Below the pieces are notes generated by a model. It was not told the DNA's origin. It worked only from the letters and a program-made list of their open reading frames with translations, and searched no databases. The position numbers were made by a program, and so were the translations under genes. A stretch of 64,000 nt of DNA from Lutibacter sp. HS1-25 (lineage in GTDB: Bacteria > Bacteroidota > Bacteroidia > Flavobacteriales > Flavobacteriaceae), in the NCBI RefSeq assembly GCF_004121075.1, contig NZ_RHLN01000043.1, forward strand, positions 53,110 through 117,109, written 5' to 3'. Position 1 is the stretch's first letter. Each line of letters opens with the position of its first letter. Below, piece after piece: positions 37,708 to 46,853 of the stretch.

Positions 37708-39659
37708 ATTTTGAAATATTTTAATATCAGCATTTCAATGAACAAAAATAGGGCAGAAAATGCTAAAAACCATTTAAAAAGCCAATTGATTTCTTGTTCA
37801 TTGTTAATTTCTTTAAAAATTTCATCAATAGACGATGAAATTGTTACATTTTCAGCTTCATTAACAAGTGAATTAATGTCTGTATAATTTAAATCACTTT
37901 CTTTTCTATCGTAATTAAATGCAATGGTTTTAAGTATGTTATTGTTGTTTAAAATAGTGTAAAATCCACTTTCAAGAATATTGTTTTCTAAATTTATAGT
38001 CACTTTATTTTGTGCTATTTTTTGAAGTGGAATAAACTCGCTACTACCATTTGAGATTTTTAAAACTTCATCTTTTTTAATGGTGGCTTTTATATCAAAT
38101 GTTGTATTTGGACTTATGGTATAATATAGTTGATTGGTTTTTAAGCTGTTGGTGGCAAAGTTGTAAAATATGGGAACCATCAATGGAGATTGTATAAAAT
38201 TAGAAACTTCAATATTTAAAGGTGAAGCAATCCAATAAACCTGACTGTTAAATGTATTGATAGCCGAGATAAATGGCTTTTTATTGTCTAAAGTTAAAAT
38301 AGTTGAGCTAAAATTAAATTGTGTATCGAACCAGAAATTTGTTGTTGGATAATTAAAATTAGCTACTTTTTTTTCAAAAACGGTTGCAATTAACTGGTGC
38401 TCATAATTAATAGAAGTTATTTTGCGTTCAGTTTCAATGGCAGATTTAATTTTTCCAATTTTAAGCAAATTTAAAAATTGGTTGTACAAATTGATGTCTG
38501 TTTTTTTTGCAGGAATAATTGCAAAATGGCCTCCGTTTTGTAAAAATTCAATCAGAATTGTAGTTAGTTCATTTGGAATAATTTCAAGTTCATTTAAAAC
38601 TATAAATTGCTGATTTTGTATGCTATTGTAATTTAAATTTTGAAGTGGAGTAGTGCTGTAATTAAATTCGTTTTCAGTATAAATTTTAGCTAAAAAATCA
38701 CTTTCATTTCCAATATTTAAAACATTTATTTTTGAAGGTTTTGAAATGGAAAAATAAAAGTCGTTGTCAAATGTTAAGTTTGCATCTGTTAAAGAAATTC
38801 GACCATTAAATTTTAAAGTGTTTGGTATTGTAAAAGGGATTGTAATTGTATTGTTTTTATTAAATTTTGCCATTGTTTTTCCTATTAATTTGGCTTCTTC
38901 AAAAAGCGAAACAGGAACGTTTAATTCAGATTTTTCAACAGTTTTTACAATTGCATTCAGCGTAATTTCTTCAAAAGTAGTATTGCCAATGTAAACACTG
39001 TCTATATAAACATTGTTTTTATTAATGGGTGTTGTTTGTAAAAGTTTAAACTGAGAATTTAACTGAAATTCAGGTTTTGTATTGTTGTTTATTTGTTGAA
39101 AATCAGTGATTAATATGTTTTTATGAATGGTGTTTTTGTCTGTTGATTTTTGCTTGTTTAATTGAAGTAAAGCAAGGTTTAAATCAAAATGTTTAGATGA
39201 ATATTGAATATTTATCAACTCGTTTTTTAAAGTTGCAGCATCTAAATTTTTAGCAGAAGTTGAATTTGTAAAAAGTGAAATTGGGTGATTTTGATTGGCG
39301 GTATTTTCAATTATTTTTTGAGCAACACTTTTTAACAATTCGCCTTGATCTCCTTTGGCTTGCATACTAAAAGAATTGTCTAAAAAAATAGCCGTACTAA
39401 AATTTTGTTGCGTTGTGTGTTTTGAAAAATAAGGTTGAGAAAATGCTAAAATTAAACAGGTTAAAGCAAGCATTCGGGTAGCCAATATCAACCATTTTTT
39501 TAATTGTGAACTTTTGCGCGTTTGTAGTGCTATTTTTTTTAAAAACTGAAGGTTGGTAAAAGGTACTTTTACAAATCGTTGTAATTGAAACAAATGAACT
39601 ATTATCGGAATGATAAGTAGTAGTAATGCGTATAAAATTTCAGGGTATTTAAACTGCAT
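37704..39659 (-). CDS. BatA-type membrane protein with von Willebrand-like domain
   Basis: A 651-residue protein. The N-terminal BatA domain has two hydrophobic segments (about 7-25 and 55-77) with the typical YPEILYALLLLIIPIIVHLFQ start. A vWA-like region beginning AIFLDNSFSMQAKG (DxSxS metal site present) follows. A long periplasmic beta-rich part comes next, then a C-terminal helix (about 627-648). BatA proteins were named for aerotolerance in Bacteroides, but the role of this solitary form is unknown. The stop overlaps the next gene's start (ATGA), implying coupling to the pseudo-dihydroorotase. Confidence 0.85.
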   Translation of the reverse strand: MQFKYPEILYALLLLIIPIIVHLFQLQRFVKVPFTNLQFLKKIALQTRKSSQLKKWLILATRMLALTCLILAFSQPYFSKHTTQQNFSTAIFLDNSFSMQAKGDQGELLKSVAQKIIENTANQNHPISLFTNSTSAKNLDAATLKNELINIQYSSKHFDLNLALLQLNKQKSTDKNTIHKNILITDFQQINNNTKPEFQLNSQFKLLQTTPINKNNVYIDSVYIGNTTFEEITLNAIVKTVEKSELNVPVSLFEEAKLIGKTMAKFNKNNTITIPFTIPNTLKFNGRISLTDANLTFDNDFYFSISKPSKINVLNIGNESDFLAKIYTENEFNYSTTPLQNLNYNSIQNQQFIVLNELEIIPNELTTILIEFLQNGGHFAIIPAKKTDINLYNQFLNLLKIGKIKSAIETERKITSINYEHQLIATVFEKKVANFNYPTTNFWFDTQFNFSSTILTLDNKKPFISAINTFNSQVYWIASPLNIEVSNFIQSPLMVPIFYNFATNSLKTNQLYYTISPNTTFDIKATIKKDEVLKISNGSSEFIPLQKIAQNKVTINLENNILESGFYTILNNNNILKTIAFNYDRKESDLNYTDINSLVNEAENVTISSSIDEIFKEINNEQEINWLFKWFLAFSALFLFIEMLILKYFKI

Positions 39660-39700
39660 TTTTTAGAGTTGTTTCTCAAAGATATGAAAATGAATGCGAC

Positions 39701-40435
39701 TTATGAAAAATAGTTTTTTAAAATTCCCAAGGCATAATTACTGGCAATTGAATTTGCAAAAGTCGAAAAATCTATGTGTGCATTGTCGTTTGCTTTGTCT
39801 GATATAATTCTGATAATTGAAAAAGGTATTTGATATTCAAAACAAACCTGCGCTACTGCAGCACCTTCCATTTCTACACAGGTTGCAGTAGGTATTAATT
39901 TGTTCAATTTTTTAATTTTTTTCAAACTCGAAATAAATTGATCGCCACTTGCAATGTCTCCAAAAACAACTTTAGGGTTGTCAATATCAAAAAGTGCCGC
40001 GTCACTTGGTTTTATGTAAGTATTGTAATTTTTAAAAAAAGTATTGGTTGCTGCTAATAGTTTTGAAGCATCGCTTGTGTTTAAAAACTTTTTCTTTAAT
40101 ATAGGAATTTCTAACTTTTCGTAAAAAGGAGAAGCATTTAAATCGTGTTGAAATAAGTTTTTACCAATTACAACATCACCAATATTTAATTCGTTTACAA
40201 TACCACCTGCAACACCTGTAAAAATAATTTCAGAAACATCAAAATCATTGATTAATTGAGTAGTTGTAACTGCAGATGCCACTTTTCCCCAGCGAGAAAA
40301 AACCAAAATTACTTCTTTGCCAAAAAGTGTTCCTTGGTAATATTTTCGCATTCCTTTTTCAGTAATTGTTGTATTTTCAAGTTGGTGTAACAATGCCTGA
40401 ATTTCTTCTTGCATTGCGCTAATAATTCCTATCAT
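39701..40435 (-). CDS. mtnN: 5'-methylthioadenosine/S-adenosylhomocysteine nucleosidase
   Basis: A 244-residue nucleosidase cleaving adenine from methylthioadenosine and S-adenosylhomocysteine. It starts MIGIISAMQEEI, has FTGVAGG for the ribose/phosphate region, VEMEGAAVAQV for the purine site, and RIISDKAND with the catalytic Asp. Length matches the family. It lies 9 bases downstream of the lolD-like gene. It belongs to SAM recycling; the SAM hydrolase-like gene elsewhere in the window is not linked to it. Confidence 0.93.
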   Translation of the reverse strand: MIGIISAMQEEIQALLHQLENTTITEKGMRKYYQGTLFGKEVILVFSRWGKVASAVTTTQLINDFDVSEIIFTGVAGGIVNELNIGDVVIGKNLFQHDLNASPFYEKLEIPILKKKFLNTSDASKLLAATNTFFKNYNTYIKPSDAALFDIDNPKVVFGDIASGDQFISSLKKIKKLNKLIPTATCVEMEGAAVAQVCFEYQIPFSIIRIISDKANDNAHIDFSTFANSIASNYALGILKNYFS

Positions 40436-40444
40436 TTTAAAATT

Positions 40445-41107
40445 TTAATTGATGATTTTTCCGTCTATCATTTCTAACTTTCTGTCTGCCATTTCAGCCA
40501 ATTCTTCGTTATGTGTTACAATTACAAAGGTTTGGTTAAATTTTTCGCGCAAGGTAAAAAATAACTCATGTAAATTTTTGGCAGATGTAGAATCTAAATT
40601 TCCACTTGGTTCATCGGCAAAAACAACATCAGGATTGTTTATCAATGCTCTTGCAACAGCCACACGTTGTTGCTCACCGCCCGATAATTCGTTTGGTTTG
40701 TGGTTAATCCTGTCTGCTAATCCTAAAAAATCCAGTAGCTCTTTTGCTTTTTCTTCGGCTTCTTTTTTAGGTGTATTGGCTATAAAAGCAGGTATACATA
40801 CATTTTCAAGCGCCGTAAATTCGGGCAGTAATTGGTGAAACTGAAAAATAAAACCAATGTGTTTATTTCTAAATTTTGAAAGATCTTTGTCTTTTAAATC
40901 CAACAAGTTTTGTTGTTGAATTGTTAGTGTAGAGTTTTTGTTTTTTGAAGGTTTGTCTAAAGTTCCTAAAAGTTGCAATAAGGTAGTTTTACCTGCTCCC
41001 GACGGGCCAACTATCGCAACAATTTCGCCTTTTTTAATGTGTAAATCAACTCCTTTTAAGACCTCTAAATCTCCGTAAAATTTGTGAATATTTGTAGCTT
41101 CTATCAT
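40445..41107 (-). CDS. lolD: LolD-type ABC transporter ATP-binding protein
   Basis: A 220-residue ATPase with Walker [10 protein letters not shown], signature LSGGEQQRV and Walker [14 protein letters not shown]. The EPSGNLD form is typical of the LolD/MacB/FtsE group. In lipoprotein sorting LolD powers release of lipoproteins from the inner membrane together with LolC/E permeases, which are not encoded here. The family assignment is firm; the lipoprotein role is inferred from similarity. Confidence 0.88.
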   Translation of the reverse strand: MIEATNIHKFYGDLEVLKGVDLHIKKGEIVAIVGPSGAGKTTLLQLLGTLDKPSKNKNSTLTIQQQNLLDLKDKDLSKFRNKHIGFIFQFHQLLPEFTALENVCIPAFIANTPKKEAEEKAKELLDFLGLADRINHKPNELSGGEQQRVAVARALINNPDVVFADEPSGNLDSTSAKNLHELFFTLREKFNQTFVIVTHNEELAEMADRKLEMIDGKIIN

Positions 41108-41148
41108 TTTCTAAAATAATGTTGTGAAATTAAACAATTAAATGAAAA

Positions 41149-43562
41149 CTACAACCACGATTTTATTTGACTGTAGTCTAAAAAGTAAATTAACTTCAGA
41201 GAGACAATATTATTGATTGGTTCTTCAAATAAGTTACTTAAATTCTCATTAAAATCTAAATAAGACAAATCATCTTCATTAAAAATAGAATTGCGATACT
41301 GGGCAACTAAAAAGCTTCCTGGGGCAAATTGCCAAGTGTAGTTTAAATCTAAATTCCAAACATTGTAATTGATATCGTTATTTTCTAAATAAGTTGATGC
41401 GTTTAATATGCCATCATCATTTAGTAAATAATATTGGTCATCATATGCAACAGGAGACCAGTAATATCTAAAGGAAAGTGATAGCGATGATTTAGTACTG
41501 AAATTTAATTGTCCGCTTAATGAATTTGTAATTTCTTTTGAATTTCGATTTCCAAAAATAATATCTCCATTGTCAAGATTGTCAACATAACCATAATCGT
41601 TCAATAGTTGTTCGTAATTTATTTCGTAAACCATTTCAAATTTATCAGAAAAGCGGTAACGGGGCGCAATTGCAACACTTTTATAATTGTTGTCGCTATT
41701 GTTGTAACGAACAGCGAAGTACAAACTAAAATCTATTGCAAATTTCTTTCTGTAATCTGTTGATATCCAAGCGCCAGATTCAAAAACCCCTTGCTGTTTA
41801 AAATAGCGCCCATCAACTCTTGGTTCGTAATAGTCGTATTGGTAACCTATGTTAGTTTCGATATTTGCTCCAAAAAAAATCGTTTAATGGTTGAAAAGTA
41901 TGCGTTTAATTCAAAATCATTACCAGTATATGCGTTTGTTGAGCTTAAATAGTCTAATCCAGCTTCAAAACGAATGCGGTATTCGTTAAAAGTTTTAGTG
42001 GGTTCAAAAATTTGATAAGAGATTTTTCCTTCATAATTAGCGTAATTATTTCTTCTGATAAAGCCTAAATCTTTGATGTCGTAATTTTCATTAGCTCTAC
42101 TGTATTCTACATAATATTGGTAATTTCCAAAGGTTTTACCAAGTTGAATATAACCAGCATAACCAGGTTTATTTACGCCATCTTCTTTTACATTGCTCAT
42201 TTTTAAATTTCCGCGTACATTGTATTTATTTTCTTTATCTGAAATATCATATAGCAATGCAGAGGTATTGGCATCTCTAAAACTACCATCGCGCATTACA
42301 TTGGTGTTTACAAAGCTTACAGATGAGTTTTTATTGAATTGTTGGTCAATTACAAAAACATTGTAATTGGTAAATGGTTCAGTTGTTTGTGCTCTAACCA
42401 CGCCAGTAATGGTGTCTTTTATAGTTGCCTGTGTTTTTTCGGTAATAGCATTAAAAATTCCAATTCCAAGTCCGTTTTTATCTCGACCAGATAATTTAAT
42501 GGCATTTATCATATTTACTGTTGAAGGGTTTTCTATGATTTTTTCATTTTCAAGTAGTTCATCTTCAATATCATAATAATCCGTTGGAGTATTTCCTATT
42601 CTTCTTGAATAAAATAAATTCCCTTTGGTAAAAAGCTCAGTACCTTCGGTAAAAAACTCTCTTTTTTCAGAAAAACGTTGTTCAAAAGGACCTAAATTTA
42701 GTACGGTTTCATCAAAAGCAGTTTGACCAAAATCTGGAATTAAAGTAACGTCTAAAGTGTAGCTTTCACTTAAACCATATTTTATGTCTAAGCCAAAATT
42801 TGCATCAAATCTGGTATCTCCATCATAATCTGAAAGAGTTCCAGACGTATAAGGATAAAAGCTCAATCGGGTAGGAGGTTCAATGTTTTCAAAATCAGTG
42901 ATTTCTCCTGAATAAAATGAAATTTCACCTACACTTTTATTGATGGGGCTCCAAACATATTGTTCGTTTAAATAGTTTATTTTTCTGTGGAAGTTAACGC
43001 CCCAAGTTTGCACAGGTGTATTTGCAAATCGTAGTTGAGAATAAGGTATTTTAACTTCAACAACCCAGCCATTATCGTTAATAGTAACTTCGCTATTCCA
43101 AACTGCATTCCAACTAAAATCTTCATCTCCATCAGGAAAAACTTTAGCGTCGGCTTGTGAATTGGTGCTCATAACAAAAAATTCAAAATCGTTTTGACCA
43201 TCGTTAAATGGGTTCAAACTAATAAGAAAAAAATCGGTATTTTTAAAAGTATCTCTACTACCAAATTGCATTGGTATTTTATCGGGAGTATTATCAAATA
43301 AAGTTGCTCCAAAATAAATAGCTTCATTGTCGTAAGCAATTTTTACAACTGTTTTTTTATTTGGATTTTCTGGAGTTCCCTCTCCGGGTCTAAACATTAC
43401 AAAGTCCTTTGCTATATCAGCATTTTTCCAAAATTCTTCATTTAAAACACCATCAATAGTGGGCTTTTTTTCAACTCTCAAGGCCTTTACTGATTTTTTA
43501 GCTTGTTGAGAGAACCCGATTGAAAAAATAAAAAGAAAGTATAATAATAAATATTTTTTCAT
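41149..43562 (-). pseudogene. DUF5916 outer-membrane protein gene, frameshifted in a T8 tract
   Basis: One gene split into two frames. The 5' part (from ATG at 43562; signal peptide ending GFSQ) encodes a carbohydrate-binding-like N-terminal domain (KKPTIDGVLNEEFW). The DUF5916 barrel-like domain follows with FFTEGTELFTKGNLFYSRRIG. It shifts at an A8 run (41872-41879 on the plus strand; U8 in the mRNA). One extra T would read TIKRFFFGANIETN and continue without stops through 41725-41871 into the 3' part, ending LDYSQIKSW at 41149. About 804 residues would result, a normal length. The cause could be assembly error, a real mutation, slippage or phase variation. Function of DUF5916 is unknown, probably outer-membrane. 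Confidence 0.85.
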
Positions 43563-43595
43563 CGTTTTTTTGAGAGTATTTTCAATTCTAAACAA

Positions 43596-43979
43596 AAATA
43601 TTCAACATAAAATAGGTGAACTCTTAAAAAAATGTTAATAAAATTAAATTTAAGGATTTCAATAGTTAAAAAAGATGTTGTGTAAAAGTGTTGAAAATAA
43701 TAGTTTGCAAACATTTGTAATTTAAAGTTAAATCATTGTTTAAAATCAGCTGTTTAAAAGTTAAGTATTTGAAATTTAGAGTGAGATAAAATAGATAAAA
43801 CACAAAAAAACGAGGTGTTTTTTAAATTAAGTATATTTTAATTGAAAACGTTTGAATTAAGGCATTTGAAGAGTTTTATGAAGCAAATAAAATTAATAAG
43901 ATTTAAAATTTACATGACTGTTGTTCAAATTTGATTTATTATATTTGTTTTTAGAACATTAAAAAAATCTATACTACTA
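43596..43979. other. 384-base intergenic region upstream of sucC
   Basis: AT-rich and without a credible ORF. A TATATTTG -7 box sits at 43940-43947, about 33 bases before the sucC start. The closest -33 candidate, TTG at 43921, is only 16 bases away, so the promoter is plausible but imperfect. On the minus strand a -7-like TATTTTTG at 43600-43593 could serve the DUF5916 gene. Confidence 0.5.
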
Positions 43980-45173
43980 ATGAATTTACACGAATATCAA
44001 GGAAAAGAATTGTTAAATAGTTTTGGCGTTAGAATTCAACGTGGAATTGTTGCTGATAATCATAAAAAGGCAGTTGAAGCTGCAAAACAATTAGCAGAAG
44101 AAACTGGTACTGGCTGGTGGGTTGTAAAAGCTCAAATTCACGCAGGTGGAAGAGGTAAAGGTGGCGGCGTAAAATTGGCTAAAAGTTTGGCTGAAGTAGA
44201 GTCGATTTCTGAAAATATCATAGGAATGATGTTGGTTACACCACAAACATCAGAAAAAGGTAAAAAAGTACATCAGGTTTTAATTGCTGAAGACGTTTAC
44301 TATCCTGGTGATAGCGAACCAGAAGAATATTATATGTCTGTTTTATTAAACAGAGCTACTGGTAAAAATATGATTATGTATTCTACCGAAGGTGGTATGG
44401 ATATTGAAACGGTTGCTGAAGAAACACCTCATTTAATTTTTACCGAAGAAATTGATCCTTTGTTAGGCATACAAGCTTTTCAAGCTCGTAAAATTGCTTT
44501 TAACTTAGGTTTGTCGGGTAATGCATTAAAAGAAATGACAAAGTTTGTTACTTCATTATACACCGCTTTTGTAAAATCAGATGCTTCTTTATTTGAAATC
44601 AATCCTGTTTTAAAAACTTCAGATGATAAAATTTTAGCCGTAGATTCTAAAGTAACTTTAGACGACAATGCTTTGTTTCGTCATAAAGATTTAGCAGCGT
44701 TGAGAGATTTACGCGAAGAAAATGAAATTGAAGTTGAAGCCAATGCAGCAGGTTTAAATTATGTAGATTTAGATGGTAACGTTGGCTGTATGGTGAACGG
44801 TGCAGGTTTGGCAATGAGTACAATGGATTTAATAAAGCAGTCGGGTGGTGAGCCAGCTAACTTTTTAGATGTTGGTGGTACTGCAGATGCAAAACGTGTT
44901 GAAACAGCTTTTAGAATTATTTTAAAAGACGACAATGTAAAAGCCATTTTGGTAAATATTTTTGGTGGTATTGTGCGTTGTGATCGTGTAGCGCAAGGTG
45001 TTATTGATGCATACAAAAATATGGGAGACGCTATTAAAGTGCCTATTATTGTGCGCTTGCAAGGTACCAATGCCATTGAAGCAAAACAGTTGATTGATGA
45101 TAGTGGTTTGGCTGTAATCTCTGCAACAGAATTTCAAGAAGCAGCAGACAAAGTACAACAAGTGCTGGCTTAA
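43980..45173 (+). CDS. sucC: ADP-forming succinyl-CoA ligase beta subunit
   Basis: A 397-residue TCA-cycle enzyme subunit. It starts MNLHEYQGKELLNSFGV and has an ATP-grasp nucleotide region (VVKAQIHAGGRGKGGGVKLA), FEINPVLKT, and the CoA-ligase C-terminal domain with DVGGTADAKRV and NIFGGIVRCD. These are the usual motifs in the usual order. The alpha subunit gene sucD is not next to it, unlike in many bacteria; the transcript ends at a hairpin 20 bases downstream. Confidence 0.97.
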   Translation: MNLHEYQGKELLNSFGVRIQRGIVADNHKKAVEAAKQLAEETGTGWWVVKAQIHAGGRGKGGGVKLAKSLAEVESISENIIGMMLVTPQTSEKGKKVHQVLIAEDVYYPGDSEPEEYYMSVLLNRATGKNMIMYSTEGGMDIETVAEETPHLIFTEEIDPLLGIQAFQARKIAFNLGLSGNALKEMTKFVTSLYTAFVKSDASLFEINPVLKTSDDKILAVDSKVTLDDNALFRHKDLAALRDLREENEIEVEANAAGLNYVDLDGNVGCMVNGAGLAMSTMDLIKQSGGEPANFLDVGGTADAKRVETAFRIILKDDNVKAILVNIFGGIVRCDRVAQGVIDAYKNMGDAIKVPIIVRLQGTNAIEAKQLIDDSGLAVISATEFQEAADKVQQVLA

Positions 45174-45189
45174 ATTGATAATAAAATCA

Positions 45190-45228
45190 ATAAAAAAACC
45201 GTCTAAAATTACTTTAGGCGGTTTTTTG
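45190..45228 (+). terminator. sucC terminator
   Basis: ACCGTCTAAA / TTTAGGCGGT (one G-U pair) followed by T6. Confidence 0.85.
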
Positions 45229-45288
45229 TTTTTATAAGTTGTTCTTAAAATTATAATTTGCTTTTAAATGTATAACTTTAAATTGGTT

Positions 45289-45395
45289 TTTTGGGTGTTA
45301 CCCACAAGGGGTCGGGCTTTCGTTACTCGCTTTTTTTTGTTGTAAAAAGCAACAAAAAAAGAGCTCAAACATGCCACTCAATCCCTAACACTTAT
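45289..45395. repeat. intergenic palindromic element, probably dispersed
   Basis: A GC-richer block in the sucC-DUF6263 gap. It contains GGGTGTTACCC, GGGGTCGGGCTTTCG, the inverted repeat CTTTTTTTTGTTG / CAACAAAAAAAG (about 45330-45361), and then GAGCTCAAACATGCC and CTCAATCCCTAACAC. Its composition and lack of coding potential differ from the surroundings. I recall closely similar blocks in other Flavobacteriaceae genomes, which suggests a dispersed repeat family, but only one copy is in this window. Confidence 0.5.
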
Positions 45396-45453
45396 TTGAA
45401 CAATAAATAACAGCAAACTGCCACTAAAACAGCTACAGCCTCATATTTAACTA

Positions 45454-46284
45454 TTAAATCTTTTTCGAAGTATTTTTAATTGTTCCAACAGCAGTAGCCG
45501 GAAACACCATACCACCTTGGCTAATTTCCATTGCCAAAGTTTGGTTTAAAAGTGAGTCTACAAGCCATCCTGTTTTAGTATCAATAATCATTTCTCCGTT
45601 TACAGTTCCGCTTAAGTTTATATCAACATCATTTACTTTGTTTGCAGAAATAATGCCTTCAACACCAATTGTAGCATTGTTGTTTTCAGTTTTAAGCAAA
45701 GTGTATTTTATATTGTATTTCATCTCGCTTTTTTCCAAAGTTGAAATTTCTTCATCCCAACTATCACCAACATTGATCTTGTTTTTTGGGTAAATCACAA
45801 AATTAGTTCCCGAATAAAAATTGTTTGAAATGTCTTTATTTTCAACAATATTACTTAAATCCATATTGTTTAATTTTCCTTGAGAATCAATTACAATTTG
45901 AAACGATTTATTCAATATTTTTTGAAATTCTTCACTTATTGCAGCAACTGTTGGGTCGTTATTATCGGGTGTATTAGAATCGTAATTTATTTCCATACCC
46001 ATAATAGATTGTGACATTTGGACTCTTTGTATTTGTCCGTCTAAAGCAATATCGTTATCAGTTTTGTTGGTTATTAAATAAGTCATTTCCATACTCATTA
46101 ACATTCCCATACTCATTTCGATACCATTAGCATCAAATTTAATAGTTTGATCCGTTTCGGTTGTATAATTGTATTTATCGTTGGTATTTAGATTGTACTT
46201 TAATTCAATTGCTTTTTGGCTAAAAGCAGTGCTAAAGATAAAAAGCATTGCAACTGTTGTTTTGATAAGATTGATTTTTTTCAT
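45454..46284 (-). CDS. exported DUF6263 protein
   Basis: A 276-residue protein with a signal peptide (ending AFSQ) and a beta-rich mature part with no membrane segment or catalytic motif I can recognise. The pattern LKYNLNTNDKYNYTTETDQTI near the N-terminus and KTGWLVDSLLNQTLAMEI near the C-terminus fit the DUF6263 family of secreted Bacteroidota proteins. A methionine-rich stretch (about residues 56-68) is unusual. Function is unknown. It is monocistronic by position, with a -7-like box (TATATTTG, minus strand) at 46308-46315. Confidence 0.78.
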   Translation of the reverse strand: MKKINLIKTTVAMLFIFSTAFSQKAIELKYNLNTNDKYNYTTETDQTIKFDANGIEMSMGMLMSMEMTYLITNKTDNDIALDGQIQRVQMSQSIMGMEINYDSNTPDNNDPTVAAISEEFQKILNKSFQIVIDSQGKLNNMDLSNIVENKDISNNFYSGTNFVIYPKNKINVGDSWDEEISTLEKSEMKYNIKYTLLKTENNNATIGVEGIISANKVNDVDINLSGTVNGEMIIDTKTGWLVDSLLNQTLAMEISQGGMVFPATAVGTIKNTSKKI

Positions 46285-46339
46285 TATAATTTTTTTAATT
46301 GTTTATTCAAATATATTTTAAATAATTAGAAATAAATAA

Positions 46340-46379
46340 AAAAAAAGAGGTTATCAAATAAATTATGATAACCTCTTTT
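46340..46379 (-). terminator. terminator of the PUR-family gene
   Basis: AAGAGGTTATCA / TGATAACCTCTT with a 9-base loop. On the minus strand it is followed by U8 and lies just after the gene's stop codon. Confidence 0.85.
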
Positions 46380-46398
46380 AAAATTGATAAAACATAGA

Positions 46399-46773
46399 TT
46401 AAATATCTTCAAATCTAATGTCTGTAAAACTTTCTGCACTTGTGATTTCAACATTTTCTTCATTATCAGAAGCTTTTTTGAAATCTTTTTGATGACGTTC
46501 AGAGATAACTTCTTCGCCTTTTTCTCCTAAAATATAATCAGTTGCAGCTTGAAGCATTTCATTAAACTCTGTGAAATCTTCTTTGTATAAATAAATTTTG
46601 TGTTTTTTGTAATGGAAAGATCCATCGTCGTGTGTAAATTTCTTACTTTCAGTGATTGTTAAGTAATAATCTTCTGCTTTGGTAGCTCTTACGTCAAAAA
46701 AGTAAGTTCGTCTTCCTGCTCTAAGAACTTGAGAAAAAATCTCCTCTTGTTCTAAATGTTCGTTTTCATTCAT
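46399..46773 (-). CDS. PUR family DNA/RNA-binding protein (DUF3276)
   Basis: A 124-residue cytoplasmic protein of the PUR-alpha-like family. It has the compact beta-sheet plus helix module with LRAGRRTYFFDVRATKAEDYYLTITESKK and HKIYLYKEDFTEFNEMLQ. PUR repeats bind single-stranded nucleic acid; one module here would dimerise. The acidic C-terminus (NEENVEITS, FEDI) is typical of Bacteroidota members. The frame is open 15 codons further upstream, but MNENEHLEQEEIF is the usual start, so ATG at 46773 is chosen. Confidence 0.88.
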   Translation of the reverse strand: MNENEHLEQEEIFSQVLRAGRRTYFFDVRATKAEDYYLTITESKKFTHDDGSFHYKKHKIYLYKEDFTEFNEMLQAATDYILGEKGEEVISERHQKDFKKASDNEENVEITSAESFTDIRFEDI

Positions 46774-46853
46774 AATTAACTTTCTATTTTTATTAACCTT
46801 TTTATTGGATATATTCACAAATCTATAAAATAATTTGATTTATTTTATACTTT

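Noticed and set aside
40449..40838. 129-codon plus-strand frame opposite lolD
   Set aside because: The minus strand encodes an ABC ATPase with all motifs intact; the opposite frame shows no domain and no promoter.
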